NCBI GenBank assembly: GCA_002421745.1
Contig: DISC01000004.1
Location: 50,279 to 114,278, forward strand
Direction: 5' to 3'
Length of the DNA: 64,000 bases
From: Patescibacteria group bacterium UBA6220
GTDB lineage: Bacteria; Patescibacteriota; Minisyncoccia; Minisyncoccales; Minisyncoccaceae
The notes beneath the pieces are model-generated. The model did not search any database, had not been told where the DNA came from, and saw nothing but the letters and a program-made list of their open reading frames with translations. Made by a program: the position numbers and the translations under genes. Shown here piece by piece: positions 6,696 to 13,748 of this stretch (the first letter of the stretch is position 1; each line of letters starts with the position of its first letter).

Positions 6696-9600
6696 TTAAT
6701 AAGTGGCTTTTAAAATTTGGGAACCAGTGGGAATATACATTACCCCACCTCCCATACTTAATGGATAGTTATTGGCTTGATTATTTTTGCCACAAAATTG
6801 AAATATTTTTCCAGTTTCCCAAAGCGAATCCTCTAAATTCAAAACATTAGCATCGAAACCATAGATACACGAACCTTGATAAAAATATACCCTATTATTA
6901 ATATCAATATTCATATCTGAAATAGTATATGGATAATTTTCATTTTTTACCCATTTATCTTCTCCGTTATTAAAGCCTATGCTGTGAATTGCCGAAAAGG
7001 AATCGTTTCCCAATCCATTCTTAATAATTTCTTTATAATACAAACTATCATCACTGACACCCATAATATTATCTCTTTCTCCAAATTGTCGACTCCAAAA
7101 AGGATCCCCACCATTAATATCCATCACATTAAAAGCATATAAAATAGATATTGCTCCCGTGTTACCATAAAACCCTTTCCTGGTATTAAAGAAAATTATT
7201 GCGTCATCAGAAGAAAGATATATTTGCTCTATGTAATTAGTTTCTGTTCCAGTTTCTTCATAATCATCCGCAAAAACAATATTTATTTTCCTCTCAGCTA
7301 GTCTGTTGCCATTTTTACTAAAAATAAACAAACTATTATTAATAGAAAAATATAAATTATCGGCTCTATCAAAAATTATCTCTGATACCTTTTCTGGAGA
7401 AGAATCTCCAACAGATGCCAAAAAATTACAAACTTCTTCTTGTTTAAAATCATTAATATTGTCTGTAATTTTTATTAATATAGGTTGATTAGAATCATTA
7501 GCTCCGATTAAATAAATTTCTCCACTAGAATTAATTGCATAATCTAATGAGTAGATCTTATGAAAACTCTGTTTCCATTTTAATCTTCCACTAGGAGTAA
7601 TAGCATAAATACTTCCACCGGAAATAAAATACACTGTGCCATCTTTATTCATAGCTACGGGATTATAGGCAGCAAGATTAAATTCATAAAACCACTTAAA
7701 GCCGTTTTCGCTATAAGCATATAATCCCTGCTTGCCATCGATCCTAGCTTTAAAATAAATCACTCCATTACTATCAATTATAGGAGGAGAAGATATGTCG
7801 TCGTCGTAGGTGCTATTGTTTTGTTCGCTAGCAAAAATTATTGTTCCAATATCTCCTCCGGTTGGTCCAACAAAAGGTATTTTGCCAGATCGCTTATTAT
7901 CTCCCCAACCCAAGGCCCTCTGATGAATCGCTATGGATGTTGTATATTTAACAATATTACTAATTAATGAATAATTATTTTCACTGTCCTTTCCCTTTAT
8001 AGCAAAATAATAATCATAACCCCAATACAAATCTTTTATTTTCACCTGAACTAATTCGCCATCTTTTATAATTTCCACATCTTCATAATCAATAATATTT
8101 TTTAAATTATTCAAATCTATAGATTCATTAATAGAATAATAAATTTCATAATTATCGGCCTTTGATAATCCCGTCCAAAACAAAGTCAACGCATTACCAA
8201 TACCTTCAATTGACTCAGCCTTTAAATCACTAATTTCTAAATCCCCAATTAATTCTTCTGATAATGAATCATCTTCTGGTGGCAAATCCTCACCCTCATC
8301 CTCACCCTCATCCTCACCCTCACCCTCACCCTCACCTTCCTGATTTTGACTTTCATCTGCGACAACGCTATTTTCTTTCTTGGGGGTAGCATATAGAGAT
8401 GTTTCCGCGTCTGCAGATAATTCCGCAAAAGTATGCCAACCGCTTAATTCACTATTTCTCTCCATTGATCTTTTGGTTTCACTATTACCAGCGATCCAAT
8501 TAGGCGAAGCTAATGCCTCATCAATTAATTGACAATTCGAATCAAATAAACGCAATGATTCTCCTGAATTAGCCAACGCTCCCGCATAAATTTTATTAGC
8601 AACAATATTGGGAACAGAATTATCATCTGTACGCTCCAATAAATAAAAATCTCCAGGATTAATTAATTCATCACTATTAAATGCGATTTTTATTTGTTCA
8701 TCTTTATCTAGTAACTGCCAGCCGTTTAAACTAACTATCTCAGATCCAATATTTTTTAATTCTATCCATTCGTCATTAGCACTAAGCTCAGATCCCATCC
8801 AAGCTATTTCATTAATAATAATCGGACTATTAATTGCTGCCACTAGATTTGTTTGAGCACAATAATTAATTGTTTCCACTGGATCACTATTTACATTTAA
8901 GTTAACGGATGCACCGCCGCCGCCACTACTCCCACTGCTTATTGTTTGAGTAGTAGTTTTTTGCCACCATATTTCGCTATTTTTTTCTTTGGGCGTACCC
9001 ATTATTTCCGCTTCAACACCACCATAAGTATGCCAACTCATATCTGCAACATTCCTTTCCATGGTTCTTCTAGTCGCGCTATCCCCAGCTACCCAATCGG
9101 GATTAGCCTTAACAAAATCTTTTAATTCACATTTATCATTAAAAAGATAAAGCGCCTCATTGGTATTTTTCAAAGCACCGTTATAAATAATATCAGCTGA
9201 TTTGTTTTGCACAGAATTATCATCAGTACGCTCCAATAAAAAAAATCCGCCAGGCAAAATAACATGATCAGTTTCAAAACTAATATTTATCTTTTTATCT
9301 TCGCTAACCAAACTCCATCCATCAAGATTAATTTCTTGAGTAGATCGATTTCTTAATTCCATCCATTCATCACTAGCGCTTTGCTTGCTTCCCATCCAAG
9401 CCAATTCATTAATAATAACACTATCCTGTCTTGGATTTCCCAAATTAGCAATATCACATTCTATTTTTTTAAGAGCTTTATCCTCGGCTGCTTGTTTAAT
9501 TTCAACTTCTTGCTCATCTTCTTCTGCTAACCTTTTTTCCAACTCCTTTAAAACCTTAACCAAAGCTTTCTTTTTTTGATCATCTGTCATTCCTTCAATC

Positions 9601-10694
9601 AGGCTAGTATCTTTTTCTATTATTTCTTCTTTAACTATTTGCTGTTCTGATTTGTTCTTAATATTATCATCTTCGGTTTTTTGAATTATTTGCGGCTGTT
9701 TTACGATTTCCGAAGTTGATTTAACCAAGGTATCGCCTTGATCAATTCTATTTATTTCCGCATTAATTGCCCTCGTATTTCCCTGCTCTTCGCTATAAGG
9801 AATATAATCTACTATCTTGGCCTTAACTGGAAAGATCGAATTAATAAAATCTTCTACATTCTTTAAGCCTTTACCAATTGGATCGTTAATATATTTATCC
9901 ACCCAAGATTTTGGCGTTAAATTAAAATCAGAAACCTTGTCTGGAAACGCCACAGTAATTACTGGACTACTGGTCCATTGTCTATCAAAGAGAAAATTGG
10001 TTTTTTCAATTTCTCCTCTTATTTCCGCAATAAAAGGTGGTATCTTTTCGCCAGGCGCCAAATCATTCACAAACCCCATGGACATACCAACCGATCCATG
10101 GCTTGTTGGTGGTTCCAAAGCTTTTGGAGAATAAAGTCTAATTATTAATTCTCCTCTATCTTTATCTTTTGGCTTATAGACCATAATATATTGCAAGGGA
10201 GAATCAACCTCTGTCTTTCCAGTTGTATATTTTACTTTCATAGCCCCAATTGCCACCTTCATATCATACTGAAAAAGATAATCATTAACATATCTTGTCG
10301 CTTCTTTAACAGTTAATGATTCTGCAAGACCTATTATTCCACCAACAGGATTTTCAGTGTTTAATATTTTTGCAATATTTACCAACTCTTTAGAAATATT
10401 AATCGCTGCTTCAACTGGCAAATCACCAAAAAGATAATTCCAGAGATCCATCCTAACAACTTCTCTTAGAAAAAACATTGTAGTAGTTTCTTTTGGTGAA
10501 GAATAAGCGGATACTTTTAGTCTTTGTGCTTCTTCACCAATTTTTCCAATAGAACTTTGAAATATTTTTTTCGTTTCTATTTCAGAAAAAGTTTGATAAT
10601 TCGAACTAGCCGCAAAAGTGTTATTGGGTACAACAAAAAAGCATACTAACGACACAGTTAATAAAAACTTAAAGACCAAATTGTAAAAGTTCAT
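6696..10694 (-). CDS. Large secreted surface protein: two lamin-tail domains, FnIII-like segment, PQQ-type propeller
   Basis: The 1332-residue product has a signal peptide (residues 1-29, ending NTFAASS). Two homologous lamin-tail domains start near residues 424 and 620; both show INE(L/I)AWMGS, DEW(M/I)EL, DGWSL/NGWQL, LLERTDDNSV and a closing RRTMERN/KRSMERN. A low-complexity acidic linker of GE/DE repeats follows near residue 790, then a fibronectin-III-like segment (~810-920) and a beta-propeller of PQQ-like blades to the C-terminus (for example GVIYFKAR, GTVYFISGGSIYAITPSG). It probably works at the cell surface as an adhesin or scaffold; enzymatic activity is not evident. It starts 1 nt after the stop of the 210-residue membrane protein, so they form an operon. 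Confidence 0.8.
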   Translation of the reverse strand: MNFYNLVFKFLLTVSLVCFFVVPNNTFAASSNYQTFSEIETKKIFQSSIGKIGEEAQRLKVSAYSSPKETTTMFFLREVVRMDLWNYLFGDLPVEAAINISKELVNIAKILNTENPVGGIIGLAESLTVKEATRYVNDYLFQYDMKVAIGAMKVKYTTGKTEVDSPLQYIMVYKPKDKDRGELIIRLYSPKALEPPTSHGSVGMSMGFVNDLAPGEKIPPFIAEIRGEIEKTNFLFDRQWTSSPVITVAFPDKVSDFNLTPKSWVDKYINDPIGKGLKNVEDFINSIFPVKAKIVDYIPYSEEQGNTRAINAEINRIDQGDTLVKSTSEIVKQPQIIQKTEDDNIKNKSEQQIVKEEIIEKDTSLIEGMTDDQKKKALVKVLKELEKRLAEEDEQEVEIKQAAEDKALKKIECDIANLGNPRQDSVIINELAWMGSKQSASDEWMELRNRSTQEINLDGWSLVSEDKKINISFETDHVILPGGFFLLERTDDNSVQNKSADIIYNGALKNTNEALYLFNDKCELKDFVKANPDWVAGDSATRRTMERNVADMSWHTYGGVEAEIMGTPKEKNSEIWWQKTTTQTISSGSSGGGGASVNLNVNSDPVETINYCAQTNLVAAINSPIIINEIAWMGSELSANDEWIELKNIGSEIVSLNGWQLLDKDEQIKIAFNSDELINPGDFYLLERTDDNSVPNIVANKIYAGALANSGESLRLFDSNCQLIDEALASPNWIAGNSETKRSMERNSELSGWHTFAELSADAETSLYATPKKENSVVADESQNQEGEGEGEGEDEGEDEGEDLPPEDDSLSEELIGDLEISDLKAESIEGIGNALTLFWTGLSKADNYEIYYSINESIDLNNLKNIIDYEDVEIIKDGELVQVKIKDLYWGYDYYFAIKGKDSENNYSLISNIVKYTTSIAIHQRALGWGDNKRSGKIPFVGPTGGDIGTIIFASEQNNSTYDDDISSPPIIDSNGVIYFKARIDGKQGLYAYSENGFKWFYEFNLAAYNPVAMNKDGTVYFISGGSIYAITPSGRLKWKQSFHKIYSLDYAINSSGEIYLIGANDSNQPILIKITDNINDFKQEEVCNFLASVGDSSPEKVSEIIFDRADNLYFSINNSLFIFSKNGNRLAERKINIVFADDYEETGTETNYIEQIYLSSDDAIIFFNTRKGFYGNTGAISILYAFNVMDINGGDPFWSRQFGERDNIMGVSDDSLYYKEIIKNGLGNDSFSAIHSIGFNNGEDKWVKNENYPYTISDMNIDINNRVYFYQGSCIYGFDANVLNLEDSLWETGKIFQFCGKNNQANNYPLSMGGGVMYIPTGSQILKATY
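8280..8340. repeat. CACCCT microsatellite within the surface-protein gene
   Basis: About ten tandem units of six bases (ctcacc/ctcatc) encode the GE/DE repeat of the acidic linker. Slippage would add or remove dipeptides without frameshift. Confidence 0.8.
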
Positions 10695-10695
10695 T

Positions 10696-11328
10696 TTATT
10701 TTATAAAAATAGTAGTTAAAAAATCATTAAAAATTTGCAAGCACTTTTCTTTATCTTTGCCAAATAAATCCGCTTCTATAAAATAAAGTTTATTACTTTG
10801 TACAAATTCTACATCAATAATGTTTCCGTTATTTTCTTTATTATCATTAACTGTAAGATTTTTTTGCAACATTTTTTTGCCACCAATATCCACAATAGCA
10901 TATTTGCTTTCCTCGCTACTCATACCAGTCAACAGATCTGGATGATCTAAATACTTCTTTACTTCTGCATAATCAAAATCGTCGATTAATGTCTTTTTTG
11001 CGCTTACTCCAATCCAACAACCAGTCGCGGGAACAGAAGCCGCCGACGGATTATCCTTAAATGGTTTAAAATCTGGACTACTTAAAGCTATGCTCGCTAG
11101 CTGACTAGCACTCGCCGTCCATCCAACTGGTACTTTAAATTTTAAACCAGATTCTATATTTTCAAAATAAACTTCTTCATTTGATTCTTGTTTATTAAAT
11201 TCCTCAAACTGAATATAACCTAAGGATTCTTCTTGCTTTTGTTGCCATTTTTGCCAACAAAAAAATCCCAATCCAACAATCACAAGCAAAAGAACTACAC
11301 CTGCTATTATCTTCACAATTTTGTTCAT
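10696..11328 (-). CDS. Membrane-anchored hypothetical protein
   Basis: The 210-residue product has one N-terminal membrane segment (residues ~7-26) followed by a soluble extracytoplasmic domain. The segment YFENIESGLKFKVPVGW resembles the start of PsbP/DUF1795-like folds, but the similarity is weak and I do not assign a function. It lies 1 nt upstream of the lamin-tail/propeller gene, so it may assist export or anchoring of that protein. A TATAAT box lies 3 nt before the ATG, too near to be the sole promoter without internal initiation. Confidence 0.7.
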   Translation of the reverse strand: MNKIVKIIAGVVLLLVIVGLGFFCWQKWQQKQEESLGYIQFEEFNKQESNEEVYFENIESGLKFKVPVGWTASASQLASIALSSPDFKPFKDNPSAASVPATGCWIGVSAKKTLIDDFDYAEVKKYLDHPDLLTGMSSEESKYAIVDIGGKKMLQKNLTVNDNKENNGNIIDVEFVQSNKLYFIEADLFGKDKEKCLQIFNDFLTTIFIK

Positions 11329-11394
11329 AATATTATAAAAGTTAAAATTAATTATATTTTATAAAATTTGGAAATTAAAACCAGCCAGCCAGCC

Positions 11395-11455
11395 ATGTTT
11401 AGGTCAATTAGCGAGGGCTAATTAATGTCAGATTTAACAAAATCTAACGTACGCC
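11395..11455 (+). repeat. PAL-D degenerate copy
   Basis: Begins ATGTTTAGG, then stem CAATTAG / CTAATTA and stem GTCAGATTT / AAATCTAAC. Relative to the other copies the bases of both stems have changed in step, so pairing is retained although the right outer arm is lost. Confidence 0.65.
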
Positions 11456-11594
11456 ATAAAATATTCTAAAATTAAAACTCTCTAAAATTTCTAGCCCAAT
11501 GTTTAAATTTCCAAACCAAAAAATCACAAAAAACCAAACACAAAACAGCATTCTATATATTTCCCTATTAAATACATAAACGAACCAATCGCCC

Positions 11595-11621
11595 ATGTTT
11601 AGGTGTCCAACACCTAAACAT
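11595..11621 (+). repeat. PAL-B copy 3 (loop CCA)
   Basis: Twelve-base arms as in other PAL-B copies, with loop CCA instead of CCG. Confidence 0.9.
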
Positions 11622-11754
11622 TCCCAACAAAGAGCTAATAATTACCACTTATTACTAAATATAACTTGTTGCTAAATACAACTTTTATCAAAAGAACTAA
11701 TCATTTAGATCTATTAATTTTTAAACGAGCCAATCCAAACACCTACAATCATTC

Positions 11755-11781
11755 ATGTTAAGGTATTCGATACCTTAACAT
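11755..11781 (+). repeat. PAL-A copy 3, downstream flank of the RAYT gene
   Basis: Standard 12-3-12 palindrome with loop TCG, 17 nt after the RAYT stop codon. Confidence 0.9.
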
Positions 11782-11798
11782 TCTCAATCTTATTGTTT

Positions 11799-12545
11799 TT
11801 AATCTTTTTCGATAATAAAACCGAAATCATCTGCTTTTATTTTTTTAGGAATTACCTTCATCCAATCTATGGTCTGACCTTTATATCCTTTTTCACCCCC
11901 CAATAAGTCTGCGTAAAAATCTCTATTTATAACAGACGGAAAATTCTTTTTTCCACAATAATCCAAATGGCTTGACCAACGGTAATCATCTAAATAGTCC
12001 CTTAATTTATCATAATCTTTAGCGCCTCCTCCCCTCCAATCTTCCTCAATTAAATCTAATGGATTAAAGTGTAAATAAAACAATAAATAATCAAAATAAT
12101 TTTGCTGATTTATATGCTTAGCTTTATATGATCCTTGAAACAAAGGGCCAACTCGCTTATTTTTTAAATTAAAATAATTTGTATATCCTATGCCTAGCTT
12201 CTGCATAAATTTTACAATACCACCATCTATTTTTTGATTTAAAATAAAATGATAATGATTGGGCATTAAACAAAAAGCTAAAATTTCAACTAATAATTTG
12301 CGTGGTTTTTTGTCATTATTTTTAATAAAAGCTATATCAATTGCTTTTTCGTCCAATTCCTTTGATTTACGATAAGAAAAACGAACATTAGCTGCCGCCA
12401 CAAAATTCTTATCGTTGAATTCGTACATATCGTGAACAAACAATTTATAATCCTTATCTTCTTGAAAAATATTTCGCTTCTCTACTCCGCGATTGTAAAT
12501 ATGATAGAATTCTCCATTAATAAATTGTGGCTTTTTGTTTGGCAT
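11799..12545 (-). CDS. REP-associated tyrosine transposase (RAYT, Y1/HUH family)
   Basis: The 248-residue product belongs to the IS200-like TnpA_REP group of HUH single-strand nucleases, which nick and join DNA at hairpins. It has the N-terminal FYHIYNRGVEKRNIF motif, the HUH metal motif as H97-Y98-H99 within LMPNHYHFIL, and the helix YTNYFNLKNKRVGPLFQGSY carrying candidate catalytic tyrosines Y121 and Y124. The C-terminal YRWSSHLDY motif is typical of the family. Length is complete. RAYTs process REP palindromes and are usually single-copy domesticated genes. Here two PAL-A palindromes bracket it, and further palindromes fill both intergenic regions, so the palindromes are its likely substrate (inference). 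Confidence 0.92.
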   Translation of the reverse strand: MPNKKPQFINGEFYHIYNRGVEKRNIFQEDKDYKLFVHDMYEFNDKNFVAAANVRFSYRKSKELDEKAIDIAFIKNNDKKPRKLLVEILAFCLMPNHYHFILNQKIDGGIVKFMQKLGIGYTNYFNLKNKRVGPLFQGSYKAKHINQQNYFDYLLFYLHFNPLDLIEEDWRGGGAKDYDKLRDYLDDYRWSSHLDYCGKKNFPSVINRDFYADLLGGEKGYKGQTIDWMKVIPKKIKADDFGFIIEKD

Positions 12546-12561
12546 AAATGCTTTTATTCTA

Positions 12562-12588
12562 ATGTTAAGGTATTCGATACCTTAACGT
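12562..12588 (+). repeat. PAL-A copy 4, upstream flank of the RAYT gene
   Basis: Arms as PAL-A but ending ACGT instead of ACAT. It is part of a 39-bp sequence (12560-12598) repeated exactly at 12764-12802. Confidence 0.9.
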
Positions 12589-12590
12589 TC

Positions 12591-12620
12591 TTATTAAAAA
12601 AACTCCCGGGAATGGGAGTT
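12591..12620 (-). terminator. Hairpin with T-run in the palindrome cluster
   Basis: On the minus strand AACTCCC / GGGAGTT with a short loop is followed by TTTTTTAATAAG. It would stop transcription entering from the 12.6-13.0 kb spacer before the RAYT gene. Confidence 0.6.
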
Positions 12621-12761
12621 GTAAATAAGTTTCGTAAAAAAATACTAAATGTTGTAAATAAATTAATAATAGCGTCAACCGATAAAGTGTTTAAAAATTT
12701 ACGTTTGTGGACAGCTGAATAGAGGCAGATTAATAATTTGCTTTGCACAAAAAATATATCT
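12621..12761. other. Spacer between two identical 39-bp repeats
   Basis: No gene is convincing here. A 36-codon plus-strand frame (12612-12722) exists but has no Shine-Dalgarno or recognisable sequence. The segment is bounded by PAL-A copies 4 and 5 and could be a remnant cassette. Confidence 0.4.
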
Positions 12762-12765
12762 AATA

Positions 12766-12792
12766 ATGTTAAGGTATTCGATACCTTAACGT
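12766..12792 (+). repeat. PAL-A copy 5
   Basis: Identical to copy 4 including the ACGT end and the following TCTTATTAAA; the second member of the 39-bp direct repeat. Confidence 0.9.
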
Positions 12793-12946
12793 TCTTATTA
12801 AATAGGGAAAAATATTTCCGCATAAATAAATTTTAAAAAAACAATAATCTATTAAATATAGATTTAATTAAAAACTATCTTTGATTATTATTTTGTTAAT
12901 TTATTATTTATATTTTACTATTTAAAAATAATCTGTCAAATAAAAA

Positions 12947-12970
12947 ATGCCTAGAGGGCTGCCCAAGCAT
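12947..12970 (+). repeat. Degenerate palindrome in PAL context
   Basis: ATGC / GCAT outer arms with an inner GGGC / GCCC stem. It follows AATCTGTCAAATAAAAA, the same linker that precedes PAL-B copy 1 at 5191-5207, so it occupies a PAL-B position. Confidence 0.5.
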
Positions 12971-12979
12971 TCTTTATTA

Positions 12980-13006
12980 ATGTTAAGGTATTCGATACCT
13001 TAACAT
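12980..13006 (+). repeat. PAL-A copy 6
   Basis: Standard palindrome with loop TCG, preceded by TTTATTA as in copies 7 and 9. Confidence 0.9.
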
Positions 13007-13025
13007 TCTTTCCTGTTTATTATTA

Positions 13026-13078
13026 ATGTTAAGGTATTCGATACCTTAACATTCCTATTTGTTCGATACCTTAACATT
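13026..13078 (+). repeat. PAL-A copy 7 plus a half copy
   Basis: A full palindrome at 13026-13052 is followed at 13061-13078 by the right half only (TTCGATACCTTAACATT). The half copy ends one base before the stop codon of the RelE-like gene. Confidence 0.85.
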
Positions 13079-13079
13079 A

Positions 13080-13316
13080 TTATTTGTGTGTGTTCTCGTT
13101 TCTTAATTTAATGCTATCAATTATTATCTCTTTTTTTTCTAAATGATAAATAATTCTAAAATTTCCTTTTTTCGCCCTATAAAAATCCGTATTTTTAATC
13201 TTAACTATATCCAATCCTTTTTTGTCGCCATTAATCAGCTTATTAATTAATTCCGCAATCATTTCCCTATCCTGTTTTCTTATTTTTCTAAAAAGCTTTT
13301 CGATATCGTCAGCCAT
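13080..13316 (-). CDS. RelE/ParE-family toxin
   Basis: The 78-residue product has the compact RelE fold signature: a basic N-terminal helix pair (FRKIRKQDREMIAELINKL), GLDIVKIK, then FYRAKKGNFRIIYHLEKKEIII, and a C-terminal IKLRNENTHK. RelE toxins cleave mRNA on the ribosome; ParE types poison gyrase, and sequence alone does not decide between them. It starts 2 nt after the stop codon of the AbrB-type antitoxin, so both are co-transcribed from the promoter/operator at 13585-13619. It sits amid PAL repeats beside the RAYT gene. Confidence 0.85.
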   Translation of the reverse strand: MADDIEKLFRKIRKQDREMIAELINKLINGDKKGLDIVKIKNTDFYRAKKGNFRIIYHLEKKEIIIDSIKLRNENTHK

Positions 13317-13318
13317 GT

Positions 13319-13561
13319 CTAAATAGTTTTTTTAATTATCTTTAAAAGATCTTTAGCTTTTATTCCCTTGCCCTCATTGTCCCTTATGGCATCGAAAACA
13401 GTATATTCATTGCTTTCTTTGCTATCAGCTAAAATAAGTGGCTTTATTTCCAAAAAATCTCCTTTTTCCTGTATTACAAAATTATTAGTAGAAAAATTCT
13501 TTCTCCATTTTGCCGGTAAGGTTATTTGCCCCTTTGATGTTGATTTAACTATTATTGACAT
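13319..13561 (-). CDS. AbrB/MazE-type antitoxin
   Basis: The 80-residue product begins with a SpoVT/AbrB swapped-hairpin DNA-binding domain (STSKGQITLPAKWRKNF, then FLEIKPL), followed by a ~35-residue C-terminal helix likely to wrap the toxin. It precedes the RelE-like toxin gene by 2 nt. Antitoxins of this type repress their own operon; a perfect 10-bp inverted repeat with a 9-bp centre covers the promoter spacer just upstream (13585-13613), fitting autoregulation. Confidence 0.85.
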   Translation of the reverse strand: MSIIVKSTSKGQITLPAKWRKNFSTNNFVIQEKGDFLEIKPLILADSKESNEYTVFDAIRDNEGKGIKAKDLLKIIKKTI

Positions 13562-13584
13562 ATAATTATTTATATTACTGTATT

Positions 13585-13619
13585 AATGTAAGAATATCTT
13601 ACTTTCTTACATTTGTCAA
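13585..13619 (-). promoter_or_regulatory. Toxin-antitoxin promoter with overlapping operator palindrome
   Basis: Minus-strand -35 TTGACA (13614-13619), 17-nt spacer, -10 TATTCT (13591-13596). The inverted repeat AATGTAAGAA / TTCTTACATT (13585-13594, 13604-13613) overlaps the -10 and the spacer, so a bound AbrB-type dimer would block RNA polymerase. Confidence 0.75.
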
Positions 13620-13624
13620 TAAGG

Positions 13625-13650
13625 GCTACTGACTGGGGATGAGCTTGCCT
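13625..13650 (-). pseudogene. Remnant of a duplicated peptidase 3' end
   Basis: Read on the minus strand this piece encodes QGKLIPSQ-stop, matching QGRLIPIQ-stop at the end of the metallopeptidase gene (13749). It looks like the tail of a lost paralogue or a short duplication, cut at a PAL-A element. Confidence 0.55.
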
Positions 13651-13676
13651 TGTTAAGGTATCGAATACCTTAACAT
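13651..13676 (-). repeat. PAL-A copy 8, inverted
   Basis: The loop reads CGA, the reverse complement of the usual TCG, so this copy lies in the opposite orientation. The first base of the left arm is missing. Confidence 0.85.
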
Positions 13677-13695
13677 TCTTTTCTGCCTATTATTA

Positions 13696-13722
13696 ATGTT
13701 AAGGTATTCGATACCTTAACAT
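13696..13722 (+). repeat. PAL-A copy 9
   Basis: Standard palindrome with loop TCG, in the same TATTATTA context as copy 7, 26 nt beyond the peptidase stop codon. Confidence 0.9.
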
Positions 13723-13748
13723 TCTTTACTTAATATTTTTTAAACAGG

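Larger units (their letters stand above)
11755..12588 (-). mobile_element. RAYT gene bracketed by two PAL-A palindromes (REPtron-like unit)
   Basis: PAL-A copies at 11755-11781 and 12562-12588 lie 17 nt beyond the stop codon and 16 nt before the start codon of the transposase gene, in the same orientation. This gene-plus-palindromes layout is what is called a REPtron in other bacteria. No longer terminal repeats or target duplications are obvious. Confidence 0.75.

Noticed and set aside
12612..12722. 36-codon plus-strand frame starting MGVVNKFRKK
   Set aside because: No supporting signals; start lies inside a terminator-like hairpin. Possibly a relic, not annotated as a gene.
12554..12823. 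Minus-strand open frame of 89 codons upstream of the RAYT gene
   Set aside because: It contains the translated PAL-A palindrome twice (NKNVKVSNTLTL) and depends on the duplication; it lacks a promoter and start signals.
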